Assembly: GCA_031844405.1 (NCBI GenBank)
Contig: JAUZVC010000002.1
Coordinates: 620,001 to 684,000, forward strand
Direction: 5' to 3'
Origin: Knoellia sp031844405
Lineage (GTDB): Bacteria; Actinomycetota; Actinomycetes; Actinomycetales; Dermatophilaceae
DNA length: 64,000 bases
Below are positions 6,924 to 16,068 of the stretch, piece after piece. Each line of letters begins with the position of its first letter. Position 1 is the first letter of the stretch. The position numbers were made by a program, and so were the translations under genes. Under the pieces are notes generated by a model. The model was given only the letters and a program-made list of their open reading frames with translations. It was not told the DNA's origin and did no database searches.

Positions 6924-8410
6924 GAGGCGGTGGGGCCACCGGAGCCCCTGCCGGGCTCGTCGCTCCCGGGCCCGTCGCTCCCGGGCCCGTCGCTGGGGTC
7001 ACCACCGCGGGACTCACCCGGCCCGGTGTCGCCACGCAGCAGGGCGTCGAGCTCGGCGTCGAGGTCGTCGCCGGACGCCTTCTGTCGATCGACGTAGCCG
7101 AGAGGGTCGTCGAGGTCGGCGGCGTCCGGTGCGACGTCGGGGTGGGCCCACGCCGCGTCACGGGCCTCGGCACCGCCCGAGGCCTCGAGCGCTGCGAAGA
7201 GGTTGGCGGCGTCGCGCAGCCGGCGCGGTCGCAGCTCGAGGCCCACGAGGGCCGCGAAGGTCTTTTCGGCCGGGCCACCGCTGGCGCGCCGGCGACGGAT
7301 CGCCTCGCCGAGTGCCTCCGCCTGGGGAAGGTGGGGAGAGACCGCGGCGGCGGTGACGACGTCGACCCAGCCCTCGATGAGGGCGAGGAGGGTCTCGAGG
7401 CGGGCGAGCGCCGCCTTCTGCGCCGGGGACTGCTGCGGGGCGAAGAGACGGCCGGCGAGTGCCTGCTGCATGGCCTCGGCGTCCGTCGGGTCGATGGAAC
7501 GCAGGCCCTCCTCGATCGCGTCGGTGTCGATCGTCGTGTCGCGGGCGTAGTCGCGCACGGCGGCGAGGACCTGCGGCCCGAGCCACGGCACGGCGTGGAA
7601 GAGACGGGTCCGGGCGGTCTCACGGACGGCAAGGTGGAGGCGGGCCTGCGGCTCGTCGATCCCGAGTCCTTCGGCGAAGGCGGCCACGGCCTGCGGCATG
7701 AGGACGACGTCCGGGGCCGGCACGAGGGGGAGCGAGACCTCGCCACCGGTGAGGACCTCGCCGGCGAGGGTGCCGACGGCCTGACCGAGCTGGACCGAGA
7801 ACATCGACCCCTGCATCCGGCGGAGCATCGGCGCCATCTGGCCCATCATCGCGGCCGGGTTGGTGCCCGGGGGGACGAGGCCCTCGGGCAGCCCGCCTTC
7901 GCCGAGGTCACCGAGCTGCTTGGTGAGGGCGGCTCCCATGGCGTCACCCACGCCCACCGCGATGGGGTCCACGAGCTCGCGCCAGACCGGCATCGTCGCC
8001 TCGACCCACTCGGCGCGGCTCCAGGCGCGACCGACGAGACCGGAGTGGTCGAGGTCGGTGACGCTGTCGAGCCAGAGGTTGGCGACGTCGACGGCCTGCC
8101 GCGCATCGCTCGCCACCTCGCGCGTCACCGAGGGATCGCCCTCGGCCGCGATCGTCTTGCGGGCGATGTCGGTCGCCACGGTGACGTCGACCGAGCCGCT
8201 CTCGTCGGCTCCGGCGAACATGGCCTGCACCTGACCGGCGACCATCTGCAGCATCTGCGGGTCGACGTCGGCGAGCCCCATGGACCGCATCATCTCCACC
8301 ATCTGGGGGTCGAGCTCGCCCCCTCCGGTGAGTCCGCGGAGGACCTGCTCCAGCTCCGGCGGGAGACCCGAGCCCTCGGGGTCGTCGGGGCGGTCGTGCG
8401 ATTCGGTCAA
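6920..8410 (-). CDS. DUF2342 zincin-like protein, probably without zinc
   Basis: A 496-residue protein of the actinobacterial DUF2342 family (Rv3195 neighbourhood). The region that usually carries a partial zinc motif (R/H-E-x-x-H) reads R263-E-T-A-R267 here, and the later element reads EGWVD, so no metal histidines remain. It is probably a structural or regulatory relative of the peptidase fold. The TTG start 8410 is supported by CAGGAG seven bases upstream. The last 40 residues are a Gly/Ser/Asp/Pro repeat matching a short DNA repeat near 6954-7001. It is coupled to NUDIX and divergent from moaE. Confidence 0.75.
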   Translation of the reverse strand: MTESHDRPDDPEGSGLPPELEQVLRGLTGGGELDPQMVEMMRSMGLADVDPQMLQMVAGQVQAMFAGADESGSVDVTVATDIARKTIAAEGDPSVTREVASDARQAVDVANLWLDSVTDLDHSGLVGRAWSRAEWVEATMPVWRELVDPIAVGVGDAMGAALTKQLGDLGEGGLPEGLVPPGTNPAAMMGQMAPMLRRMQGSMFSVQLGQAVGTLAGEVLTGGEVSLPLVPAPDVVLMPQAVAAFAEGLGIDEPQARLHLAVRETARTRLFHAVPWLGPQVLAAVRDYARDTTIDTDAIEEGLRSIDPTDAEAMQQALAGRLFAPQQSPAQKAALARLETLLALIEGWVDVVTAAAVSPHLPQAEALGEAIRRRRASGGPAEKTFAALVGLELRPRRLRDAANLFAALEASGGAEARDAAWAHPDVAPDAADLDDPLGYVDRQKASGDDLDAELDALLRGDTGPGESRGGDPSDGPGSDGPGSDEPGRGSGGPTAS

Positions 8411-8498
8411 GGCGGGGCTCCTGGGGCGGCGGTGAGAGGATGTGGTCTCATCAGTACCCAACCACGGATGACCCGGGGATAGTTCCGAGGAGGAGCGC

Positions 8499-8954
8499 GT
8501 GCAGCACGAGGTCAGGAGCGACAGCGCCGCCGTCGGCGTCGTCGCCCTCGCCGAGATCCGCGAGGCCGTGCTGTCCCTCGACGAGGCCGTCGAGAGCGTG
8601 CGCCACCCCTCCTGCGGCGGCATCACCGTCTTCCTCGGCGTCGTGCGCGACCACGACCGCGGACAGGAGGTCTCCTCGCTCGACTACTCGGTCCACCCGA
8701 GTGCCGCCGGACGCCTGCGCGAGGTCACCGAGACCGTCGCCGCCCGCTCCGATGCGGTCCGGCTGGCTGCGCTGCACCGCAGCGGTCACCTCGAGATCGG
8801 CGACGTCGCCGTCGTCGTCGCGGCGGCCGCCGCCCACCGCGACGCGGCCTTCGCCGCCTGCCGCGACCTCATCGACACCCTCAAGGCCGAGGTGCCGATC
8901 TGGAAGCACCAGCACCTCGGTGACGGTGGCACCGAGTGGGTCGGCCTTCCGTGA
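8499..8954 (+). CDS. moaE: molybdopterin synthase catalytic subunit MoaE
   Basis: A 151-residue MoaE. The active-site segment KAEVPIWKHQ is present near the C-terminus, and the N-terminal GGITVFLGVVRDHDRG is the conserved strand-loop. MoaE with MoaD-thiocarboxylate converts precursor Z to molybdopterin. No moaD or other cofactor genes are in the window. GTG 8499 follows GAGGAGG. Its stop overlaps the GTG of ylbL (GTGA), so it is coupled to a protease gene with no obvious metabolic link. Confidence 0.9.
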   Translation: MQHEVRSDSAAVGVVALAEIREAVLSLDEAVESVRHPSCGGITVFLGVVRDHDRGQEVSSLDYSVHPSAAGRLREVTETVAARSDAVRLAALHRSGHLEIGDVAVVVAAAAAHRDAAFAACRDLIDTLKAEVPIWKHQHLGDGGTEWVGLP

Positions 8955-10117
8955 ACACCCGCGACCCCGCCGCCCCCGGCGGCGACGCTGCCGCCGCGCC
9001 GTCGGACGCCACCCTCGCGCAGACCGACGCCGACCTCGCGCGGCCCGAAGGCGGCCCGCCCCGCCCCTCCCCGTATGCCGTGAGCCGCCGCAGCTCGGGC
9101 ATGCTCACGACGCTCTTCCTCGCCGTCGTCGTGGGTGCGGCCCTGTCGTGGATCCCCTTGCCCTACGTCATCTTCAAGCCCGGTCCGATCACCAACACCC
9201 TCGGCCGGCTCGACGGGAAGCCGATCATCGAGATCAAGGGCGCCCCGGCATACCCCGCGAAGGGGCAGCTCGACTTCACGACGGTCCGTGTCACGGGTGG
9301 ACCGGGAGTGCGCGTCAACGTCTTCGACCTCGTCGAGGCCGCGATCCGCAAGGACCAGGAGATCTACGACCGCAAGGAGATCTACCCCGAGGAGACGACC
9401 CGCGAGGAGATCCAGCAGGAGAACGCCGCCGAGATGGTCGACTCCCAGGAGGTCGCCGCGGCGATCGCGCTGCGGGAGACCGGACGCGCCGTCCCCGAGC
9501 GAGTCGTCGTGTCCCAGGTTCCGAAGGGCTCCCCGGCCACCGGTGTCCTCGAGGCGGGGGACCAGCTCGTGACGGTGGCGGGCGCTCCGGCGACCGACTC
9601 CGCGGCGGTGCAGAAGGCCGTGCGGGCGACGAAGGCCGGCCAACCGGTGACGGTCGTCCTCGAGCGCAAGGGTGTCGAGAAGACGGTCAGCGTGACGACC
9701 CGCGACAACCAGGGAGTCACCGTCATCGGGATCCTCCTGGGGCGCGACTACGAGCTCCCGGTGGACGTGACGATCGCCGCCGGCGACGTCGGTGGGCCGT
9801 CGGCCGGCACCATGTTCACCCTCGCGGTCTACGACCTCCTCACCCCCGGTGACCTCACCGGCGGCAAGCGCATCGCCGGCACCGGGACCATGGGGCCGGA
9901 CGAGGCCGTCGGCCCCATCGGCGGCATCCGGCAGAAGCTCCACGGTGCCCGCGACGGGGGCGCCGACTACTTCCTCGCGCCCGCGGACAACTGCGACGAG
10001 GTCGTCGGTCACGTCCCCGAAGGACTCGAGGTCGTCAGGATCGGGTCGTTCGACGACGCGCTCGGCGCGGTCAAGGCGATCGCCGCCGACCAGGTCGACA
10101 CGCTCCCGCGCTGCTGA
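8951..10117 (+). CDS. ylbL: YlbL-type membrane PDZ / Lon-like serine protease
   Basis: A 388-residue protein: a disordered N-terminus, one membrane helix (about residues 52-75), a PDZ domain in the middle (GSPATGVLEAGDQLVTVAGA) and a C-terminal S16 Lon-type domain. The Ser-Lys dyad is visible as GGPSAGTMF and the later IRQKL. Homologues are Bacillus YlbL and mycobacterial Rv3194c, the neighbour of the UPF0182 gene, as here. It should act at the outer face of the membrane in quality control. GTG 8951 overlaps the moaE stop. Confidence 0.9.
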   Translation: MNTRDPAAPGGDAAAAPSDATLAQTDADLARPEGGPPRPSPYAVSRRSSGMLTTLFLAVVVGAALSWIPLPYVIFKPGPITNTLGRLDGKPIIEIKGAPAYPAKGQLDFTTVRVTGGPGVRVNVFDLVEAAIRKDQEIYDRKEIYPEETTREEIQQENAAEMVDSQEVAAAIALRETGRAVPERVVVSQVPKGSPATGVLEAGDQLVTVAGAPATDSAAVQKAVRATKAGQPVTVVLERKGVEKTVSVTTRDNQGVTVIGILLGRDYELPVDVTIAAGDVGGPSAGTMFTLAVYDLLTPGDLTGGKRIAGTGTMGPDEAVGPIGGIRQKLHGARDGGADYFLAPADNCDEVVGHVPEGLEVVRIGSFDDALGAVKAIAADQVDTLPRC

Positions 10118-10131
10118 CCCGGGAAGCGGCG

Positions 10132-10668
10132 TCAGTCGCTGAACGTCGAGCGGAGCGCGGCCACGAGCCCGGGCGCGATGTCGCTGCCGGTGGCGACCCG
10201 GTCGTCGCTGTCGTGCTCGCGCTGGCGCAGGAGGCAGATGCTGCGACCGTCGCGCGTGACGGCGGCCAGGAGGCGCACGTCGCGGCGGTCGGGGTGGGCG
10301 GCAAGTGCGGAGACGGCGGCGTCCCGGTCCTCCGGCAGGTCCCGCTCCGCCTCCGGCGGCACGACGAGCCGCTCGACGACGATCGCGCAGCCGATGACCG
10401 TCTCGGGCCAGGCGATCCGGCCGAGCAGGCTCTCGATCGACTCGGCCTCGGGCAGGTCCTCCTGCTCGATGGCGGTGAGCGCCCCCTCGACCTGGTCCGA
10501 GACCGAGAGACCCGCCGCGAGCTGCGGTTCGCGCGCGACGAGGTCGGCCGTCGACACGAGCGCGAAGAGCCGTGGATGCTGGTCCCACCCACCCGAGGCG
10601 ACGTGCCGCTCGGTGTCGAGCGCGGCCAGGGAGAGCGGGTCGGTCACGGGGTGCGAGGGGCGGGTCAC
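10132..10668 (-). CDS. PPA1309-family conserved protein
   Basis: A roughly 178-residue protein of an actinobacterial family named after PPA1309. Recognisable parts are ALDTERHVASGGWDQHPRLF near the start and WPETVIGCAIVVERLVVPP in the middle. It is soluble with no catalytic motif I can name. The GTG at 10668 (VTRPSHP) is chosen; an alternative GTG at 10686 would add six residues, and neither has a clear Shine-Dalgarno. It lies between the ylbL and UPF0182 genes on the opposite strand, a conserved position in related actinobacteria. Confidence 0.75.
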   Translation of the reverse strand: MTRPSHPVTDPLSLAALDTERHVASGGWDQHPRLFALVSTADLVAREPQLAAGLSVSDQVEGALTAIEQEDLPEAESIESLLGRIAWPETVIGCAIVVERLVVPPEAERDLPEDRDAAVSALAAHPDRRDVRLLAAVTRDGRSICLLRQREHDSDDRVATGSDIAPGLVAALRSTFSD

Positions 10669-10700
10669 GGACCCATCGTGCCGCACTCAGACTCGGGAGA

Positions 10701-10706
10701 TAGGTT
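10701..10706 (+). promoter_or_regulatory. -10 box TAGGTT for the UPF0182 gene
   Basis: TAGGTT would start transcription near 10713 and leave a leader of about 50 bases. The leader contains a short GC hairpin (CCCGGGC...GCCCGGG around 10718-10733) before GTG 10763. Confidence 0.4.
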
Positions 10707-10762
10707 GGCCCCTCAGCCCGGGCTCGCCCGGGGCGGTCTTCCCGAGCTGGAGTCAACGAGCA

Positions 10763-13700
10763 GTGAGCCGGCCAGAGTGGTTCGACGGCATCGACCCCGA
10801 CGATGCAGACAAGCAGGCGGGCGGGTCGGGTCCGCGTGAGCCCGGGGGACCGGCTCGCGGGGCCGGTCCCGGTGGGGGAGCCGGTGGACGCATGCGGCGG
10901 CCCGGCGGTCCCGGCGGTCCCGGTATGCCGCCCAGGAGAGGGCCGCTCGGCACCACCCTCTTCATCCTCGCTGGGCTCGCGATCCTCGCGCTCATGGCCG
11001 CCGGCGTCCTCACCGACGTGTGGTGGTACGACGCGGTCGGCTTCCGTGACGTCTTCCTGACCCAGCTGGGCACGCGCGTGCTGCTCTTCGTCGCCGCCTT
11101 CGTCCTCACCGCCGGCGCCGTCGGGTCGAGCCTCGTCATCGCCTACCGCTCGCGGCCGCGGCGCATCCTGCCCTCCCCGTCGGCGCAGGTCCTCGACCAG
11201 TACCGCCAGGTCCTCGACCCGCTGCGCAGGCTCGCGACGATCGTCATCCCCTCGGTGCTCGGGCTCCTCGCCGGCGCCGCCGCGATGGGCGCCTGGCGCA
11301 CCTTCCTGCTCTGGCGCAACGCCGTGCCGTTCGGCACCAAGGACCCGCAGTTCGGGCTCGACGTCGGCTTCTTCGTCTTCACGCTTCCGTGGCTGCGGTT
11401 CCTCGTCAGCTTCTTCACGGTCGTGCTCCTCCTCGCCCTCCTCGCGGCGGCGTTCACCCACTACGTCTACGGCGGACTCCAGCTGCCCGGCCGGGGCGAG
11501 ACGACCCGCGCGGCGTTCATCCAGATCGCCACCCTCGCCTCGCTGCTCGCCCTCGTGCGCGCCGCCGCCTACTGGCTCGACCGCTACAGCCTCACGACCC
11601 ACGAGTCCCGGCTCATCACCGGCATCACCTACACCGACGCCAACGCGGTCCTCCCGATCAAGGCCATCCTCGCGGTCGCCACCGTCATGTGTGCCGGCTT
11701 CTTCATCGCCTCGATCTGGACCCGGAGCTGGCGCCTGCCGCTCATCGGCGTCGGTCTGCTCACCGTGCTGTCCGTCGTCGCCGGTGGGCTCTACCCCGCC
11801 GCCGTGCAGTCGCTCAAGGTCCGCCCGTCGGAGAAGTCCCTCGAGGCGCAGTACATCCAGCGAAACATCGACGCGACCCGCGCCGCCTTCGGCATCGACG
11901 GCATCGAGAAGACGCCCTACTCCGCGACGACCGACGCCGAGCCGGGGCAGCTCCGCGAGGACGCCGAGACGATTCCCGGCATCCGCCTCGTCGACCCCAA
12001 CGTCGTCTCCCCGACCTTCCGCCAGTTCGAGGGACTGCGCCAGTACTACGCCTTCCCCGACATCCTCGACGTCGACCGCTACTCGATCGACGGCAAGAAG
12101 AGCGACTCGGTGGTCGCCGTGCGCGAGCTCAACCTCGCGGGCGTCCCCGAGGGGCAGCGCAACTGGCTCAACGACCACACCGTCTACACCCACGGCTTCG
12201 GCTTCATCGGCGCGTACGGCAACAAGCGCACGAGCGAGGGCGACCCGCAGTTCTTCTCGAGCGGCTTCTCGACCAAGGGCCCGATGGGTGTCGACTACGA
12301 GCCTCGCATCTACTTCGGCGAGGAGTCGCCCCGCTACTCCATCGTCGGCGCGCCCGAGGGCGCCACCCCGCGCGAGTTCGACTACCCGGACGACCGTGGC
12401 GCCGGCGGCCAGGCCAACAACACCTACGAGGGCACCGGTGGCGTCGCGATCGGATCCTTCTTCCGCAAGGTCGCGTATGCCGTGAAGTACCGCGAGCCGA
12501 AGTTCCTCCTCTCCGACGCGGTCAACGAGGAGTCGCGCCTGCTCGACCACCGCGGGCCCCGGGAGCGCGTCGAGCGTGTCGCGCCATGGCTCACCGTCGA
12601 CGGCAACGCCTACCCCGCGGTCGTCGACGGGCGGGTCAAATGGATCGTCGACGCCTACACGACGACCGCGCGCTACCCCAACAGCCGGCTCACCGACCTG
12701 TCCGAGGCGACGTCCGACTCGGTGAGCGAGCGCTCCTCGAGCGTCGTCGTCGCCGGCTCCGAGCAGGTCAACTACATCCGCAACTCGGTCAAGGCCACGG
12801 TCGACGCCTACGACGGCCAGGTCAAGCTCTACGGCTGGGACACGAAGGACCCGATCCTCAAGGCCTGGAGCAAGGCGTTCCCCGACGCCGTGTCCCCGAT
12901 GTCGGAGATGTCGGCGCAGCTCATGAGCCACGTGCGCTACCCGCAGGACCTCTTCAAGGTCCAGCGTCAGCTGCTGGCGAGCTACCACGTCGCCGACGCC
13001 AACTCGTTCTACGGCGGTGGCGACTTCTGGCAGGTCCCGAAGGACCCGACGCACGCGACCCAGGACCAGCCGGTCTACTACCAGTCGCTCGCCATGCCGG
13101 ACCAGTCCGCACCCGCGTTCTCGCTGACGACGACGTTCATCCCCAGGGGTAGTGGTCGCGAGATCCTGCGCGGCTTCCTCGCCGTCGACTCCGACGCAGG
13201 GTCGACTGCGGGCAAGCCGGCTGACGGCTACGGGTCGATGCGGCTCCTCGAGCTGCCACGCAACTCGGCGGTCGACGGCCCCGGTCAGGTCCAGAACCAG
13301 ATCGAGGTGTCGACGGCCCGGTCGCAGAGCCCGAGCGAGCCGCTCAACCTCAGCCAGTTCATCGCCCAGAACCGGCAGTCGGGCAAGCAGCTGACCTATG
13401 GCAACCTGCTCACCCTGCCCGTCGGCGAGGGCCTGCTCTACGTCCAGCCGATGTATGTCCAGGCGTCGCGGGAGGGCGGCTCGTTCCCACAGAACAAGGC
13501 GACCGTCGCGGTCTTCGGCAAGCGCATCGCCTGGGGCGAGACCCTCGACCAGGCTCTCGACGGTCTCTTCGGCGGCAACTCCGGTGCGAGCGCCGGCGAC
13601 AGTGGCACGGATTCGGGCGGCACACCGCCCCCGTCCACCGGCGGGCAGCCTCCGACCCAGACGCCGAGCACCCAGCTCGCCGCGATCATCCGTGAGATCG

Positions 13701-13879
13701 AGGCGGCGAACGCCGCCGGGCAGGCAGCGCTCAAGAAGGGTGACTTCGCGGCATACGGCGTGGCCCAGAAGCAACTCCAGGACGCGATCGCCCGCGCGGC
13801 CGCGATCAGCCCGCAGCTGGCGACGCCGTCCCCGAGCGGCTCGGCGACCCCGACCCCGAGCCCGTCGCCCTCCCCCTGA
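10763..13879 (+). CDS. UPF0182 family large membrane protein
   Basis: A 1,038-residue homologue of mycobacterial Rv3193c. Residues about 1-60 are a Gly/Pro-rich cytoplasmic tail; about seven membrane segments follow up to residue 360 (starting LGTTLFILAGLAILALMAAG), then a large external domain, with a Ser/Thr/Pro-rich end (TPTPSPSPSP). The function is unknown across the family; it is nearly universal in actinobacteria. GTG 10763 gives the conserved start VSRPEWFDGIDPDDADKQ. Copies of the GGCATAC word at 10923, 12475 and 13750 fall inside it in different frames. Confidence 0.88.
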   Translation: MSRPEWFDGIDPDDADKQAGGSGPREPGGPARGAGPGGGAGGRMRRPGGPGGPGMPPRRGPLGTTLFILAGLAILALMAAGVLTDVWWYDAVGFRDVFLTQLGTRVLLFVAAFVLTAGAVGSSLVIAYRSRPRRILPSPSAQVLDQYRQVLDPLRRLATIVIPSVLGLLAGAAAMGAWRTFLLWRNAVPFGTKDPQFGLDVGFFVFTLPWLRFLVSFFTVVLLLALLAAAFTHYVYGGLQLPGRGETTRAAFIQIATLASLLALVRAAAYWLDRYSLTTHESRLITGITYTDANAVLPIKAILAVATVMCAGFFIASIWTRSWRLPLIGVGLLTVLSVVAGGLYPAAVQSLKVRPSEKSLEAQYIQRNIDATRAAFGIDGIEKTPYSATTDAEPGQLREDAETIPGIRLVDPNVVSPTFRQFEGLRQYYAFPDILDVDRYSIDGKKSDSVVAVRELNLAGVPEGQRNWLNDHTVYTHGFGFIGAYGNKRTSEGDPQFFSSGFSTKGPMGVDYEPRIYFGEESPRYSIVGAPEGATPREFDYPDDRGAGGQANNTYEGTGGVAIGSFFRKVAYAVKYREPKFLLSDAVNEESRLLDHRGPRERVERVAPWLTVDGNAYPAVVDGRVKWIVDAYTTTARYPNSRLTDLSEATSDSVSERSSSVVVAGSEQVNYIRNSVKATVDAYDGQVKLYGWDTKDPILKAWSKAFPDAVSPMSEMSAQLMSHVRYPQDLFKVQRQLLASYHVADANSFYGGGDFWQVPKDPTHATQDQPVYYQSLAMPDQSAPAFSLTTTFIPRGSGREILRGFLAVDSDAGSTAGKPADGYGSMRLLELPRNSAVDGPGQVQNQIEVSTARSQSPSEPLNLSQFIAQNRQSGKQLTYGNLLTLPVGEGLLYVQPMYVQASREGGSFPQNKATVAVFGKRIAWGETLDQALDGLFGGNSGASAGDSGTDSGGTPPPSTGGQPPTQTPSTQLAAIIREIEAANAAGQAALKKGDFAAYGVAQKQLQDAIARAAAISPQLATPSPSGSATPTPSPSPSP

Positions 13880-13909
13880 CGGGAACGACGCCCAGCACCA
13901 GCGACGTCG

Positions 13910-13946
13910 GAACCGCCGCGCTCACCACCGGTGGGCGCGGCGGTTC
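13910..13946. terminator. bidirectional terminator between UPF0182 and FUSC genes
   Basis: A 17-bp stem (13910-13926 with 13930-13946, one G-U pair) and a three-base loop. It lies between two convergent genes and overlaps the last codons of the FUSC gene. Confidence 0.65.
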
Positions 13947-14962
13947 TCGACGGCGAGCAGGCCGATGGCGACGAGCACGCCGATGCCGGTCTCGACGACA
14001 CGGTCGAGGGCGAGCCCGGTCGCCGGCTGGTCGGAGCCGAGCTGGCCCATGAGCAGCGCCATGGGCGTGATGAAGAGCAGGGCCAGCCCGTAGTTGCGCG
14101 CGACGAGCAGCTCGGTGACGACCTGCAGTGCCACGACGACGAGGACGAGCGGGATCGGGTCGAGCTGGAGCAGGAGCAGCGGGATGCTCGTGAGCAGACC
14201 GAGCAGCGTCCCGGCGATGCGGTGGCCGGCGCGCAGGGCCTGGTGCGACCGGCCGCGGACGGTGAGGGGCGCGGTCGCCGCGACCATGGCCCACCACGGG
14301 TGTCCGATGCCCGCGGCCGTCGCCACCGCACCGGCGACTCCGACGGCGACCATGTGGCGGAGGGACTCGGTGACGTCGGGGCGCCGCGGACTGGGCCGGG
14401 GAGGGCGGGGTGTTCGCGCGACCACCGCGCCGACGTTGCCGACAAGGAGGGCGAACGCCGCGCTGGCCGTGCTCACGGCGAGCGCGACGGGGACGTCGCC
14501 CCACGTGCCGGGTGCCGCAGCCACCGACCCGACGGCGAAGACGAGGAAGAGCGGGCCAGGTGGGTGCCAGTCGAGGACACTCGACAGCACGGACCCGAGA
14601 ACCGTGACGAGGACCGTCGCGCCGACGAGCGCCCAAGGGCCGCCGCCGGACGCGGCGACGACGGCTCCCACGACCACGGTCGCGACGAGCGCGGCGCCGG
14701 CGGTGCCTTGCATGACGGCGCGCGGGACATGGACGTGGTTGCGGCCGTAGAGCGCGGTGAAGGCGCCGAACACGGCATACACGGCCCACGGCGTGCGGTC
14801 GAGGGCAACGACGGCGAGGAGGGGGACGGCGACGCTGAGCCCGGCGCGCAGCGCGACGCGGTGCGACCCGCCCGGTGGCGGTGGGTTGAGACGGAGCAGG
14901 TCGCGGATCCCGAAGTCGAGGGTCGGAGGACGCGATCCCGTGCCGTCCCGCCCGGTCCACAT
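13922..14962 (-). CDS. FUSC family membrane protein
   Basis: A 346-residue integral membrane protein with two sets of tightly packed hydrophobic helices separated by a basic loop (RTPRPPRPSPRRPD), the duplicated layout of the fusaric-acid-resistance-like FUSC family. Such proteins are thought to export aromatic acids or act as transport subunits. ATG 14962 gives a short cytoplasmic N-terminus before the first helix. One segment carries V-Y-A-V with a rare TAT codon, contributed by a GGCATAC copy at 14774. Substrate unknown. Confidence 0.75.
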   Translation of the reverse strand: MWTGRDGTGSRPPTLDFGIRDLLRLNPPPPGGSHRVALRAGLSVAVPLLAVVALDRTPWAVYAVFGAFTALYGRNHVHVPRAVMQGTAGAALVATVVVGAVVAASGGGPWALVGATVLVTVLGSVLSSVLDWHPPGPLFLVFAVGSVAAAPGTWGDVPVALAVSTASAAFALLVGNVGAVVARTPRPPRPSPRRPDVTESLRHMVAVGVAGAVATAAGIGHPWWAMVAATAPLTVRGRSHQALRAGHRIAGTLLGLLTSIPLLLLQLDPIPLVLVVVALQVVTELLVARNYGLALLFITPMALLMGQLGSDQPATGLALDRVVETGIGVLVAIGLLAVENRRAHRW

Positions 14963-15122
14963 GGCCCCATCGTCGCACCCACCTGCCCCGGCCCCGGACG
15001 GGGACGGGTGGGTGTGCGGACCCTGCAGCCACGCAGCCGCCGGGCCGGCGCACCCCGATTTGGTCCCTCGGTCGCGGTCACGTAACCTATGGGTACCGAG
15101 CGACCGCAAGGTCCTCACTCGA

Positions 15123-15199
15123 CGCGGGGTGGAGCAGCTCGGTAGCTCGCCGGGCTCATAACCCGGAGGTCGCAGGTTCAAATCCTGCCCCCGCTACCA
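15123..15199 (+). tRNA. initiator tRNA-Met (CAT)
   Basis: A full cloverleaf of 77 bases with anticodon CAT in loop CTCATAA. The anticodon stem ends in three G-C pairs (GGG/CCC) and the first acceptor pair is a mismatch (C1 against T72), both marks of the initiator. The 3' CCA is encoded at 15197-15199. A strong terminator follows. Confidence 0.95.
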
Positions 15200-15211
15200 C
15201 GGAGAACCGAC

Positions 15212-15242
15212 AGGAACCCCGGACCACTGGTCCGGGGTTCCT
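15212..15242 (+). terminator. terminator after the initiator tRNA
   Basis: AGGAACCCCGGACCA (15212-15226) and its exact complement (15228-15242) form a 15-bp stem with a minimal loop, 12 bases after the tRNA. Confidence 0.75.
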
Positions 15243-15270
15243 GCGTTGCCGGGCGTTCCGGCTGGAGGCC

Positions 15271-16068
15271 TCAGACCCCGGTGCCGGTGCCGCCGGCGCC
15301 ACCCGTGCGCGGCGGCTCGTCGAGGATGATCGCGTCGTCCACCCGCGTGTCGGGATCGAGGGTGGTCTCGGTGGCGGTCGTCGTCTCCGTCACCGGCGGG
15401 TAGACCGTCTCCTCGACGACCTCCGTGCCGGCCCCGGGCGATTCCACCGCGTCGGAGGAACCTTCGGAGCCCGACTTCTTGGCTGCGGCAGCGGCCGCGA
15501 CGCCGGCGGCGGCGACGGCGGCGGCGCCCGCCACCTTGGCCGTGCCGGACATGCCGGCGTTGCCGCTGTCGCCGTGCGACGTGGCGCTCTCGACCCCCGG
15601 TGTGCCGACGGTGCTGCCCTCGACCTCGCCCCGCCAGGCGCCCGTCTCGGACATGCGGCCCTCGATGAAGGTCTTGAAGGACTCCACGTCCTTCTCCGCC
15701 TGGCGCTCGATGACGTTGACGGCGTCACCGGCCTTCTCGACGAGGCCCTCCGGCTCGTACTCGAGCTCCAGCGTGACCCGGGTCTGCCCCGCGCCGACGG
15801 GGGAGAAGTAGACCGCGCCGGCGTTGGTCGCACCCTGGGTGGCAGCCCAGGCGATCTTCTCGTCCTGACGCTGCTCGAGGATGGTGGCGTCCCACTCGCG
15901 CCTGACGCCCGCGATCTCGGCGACCCAGTGCAGACGCTTGTCGTCGAGCTGCTGCACCTCCTGCACGCCGCCCATGAACCTCGGGAACTCCTCGAACTGG
16001 GTCCACTGGTTGTAGGCCATCTCGACCGGGACGTCGACAGTGACACTCTTCTCGATCTTGCTCGTCAT
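15271..16068 (-). CDS. SRPBCC (START-like) protein with a long low-complexity tail
   Basis: A 265-residue protein. Residues 1-145 form a polyketide cyclase/dehydrase-like SRPBCC domain (YNQWTQFEEFPRFMGGVQEV, then the strand LHWVAEIAGVRREWDA), a fold that holds hydrophobic ligands. The remaining 120 residues contain an alanine-rich helix (about 175-195, with KK at its end) and a Thr/Glu-rich acidic segment. The alanine helix could be membrane-associated, but this is uncertain. A GGAGGAA Shine-Dalgarno precedes ATG 16068. Transcribed alone; ligand unknown. Confidence 0.75.
   Translation of the reverse strand: MTSKIEKSVTVDVPVEMAYNQWTQFEEFPRFMGGVQEVQQLDDKRLHWVAEIAGVRREWDATILEQRQDEKIAWAATQGATNAGAVYFSPVGAGQTRVTLELEYEPEGLVEKAGDAVNVIERQAEKDVESFKTFIEGRMSETGAWRGEVEGSTVGTPGVESATSHGDSGNAGMSGTAKVAGAAAVAAAGVAAAAAAKKSGSEGSSDAVESPGAGTEVVEETVYPPVTETTTATETTLDPDTRVDDAIILDEPPRTGGAGGTGTGV

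Noticed and set aside
8786..13774. A 1,662-codon open frame on the minus strand opposite moaE, ylbL and the UPF0182 gene
   Set aside because: It is an artefact of GC-rich third positions; the plus-strand genes have clear families, starts and domains, and the antisense protein is Val/Asp/Arg/Gly-rich without motifs.
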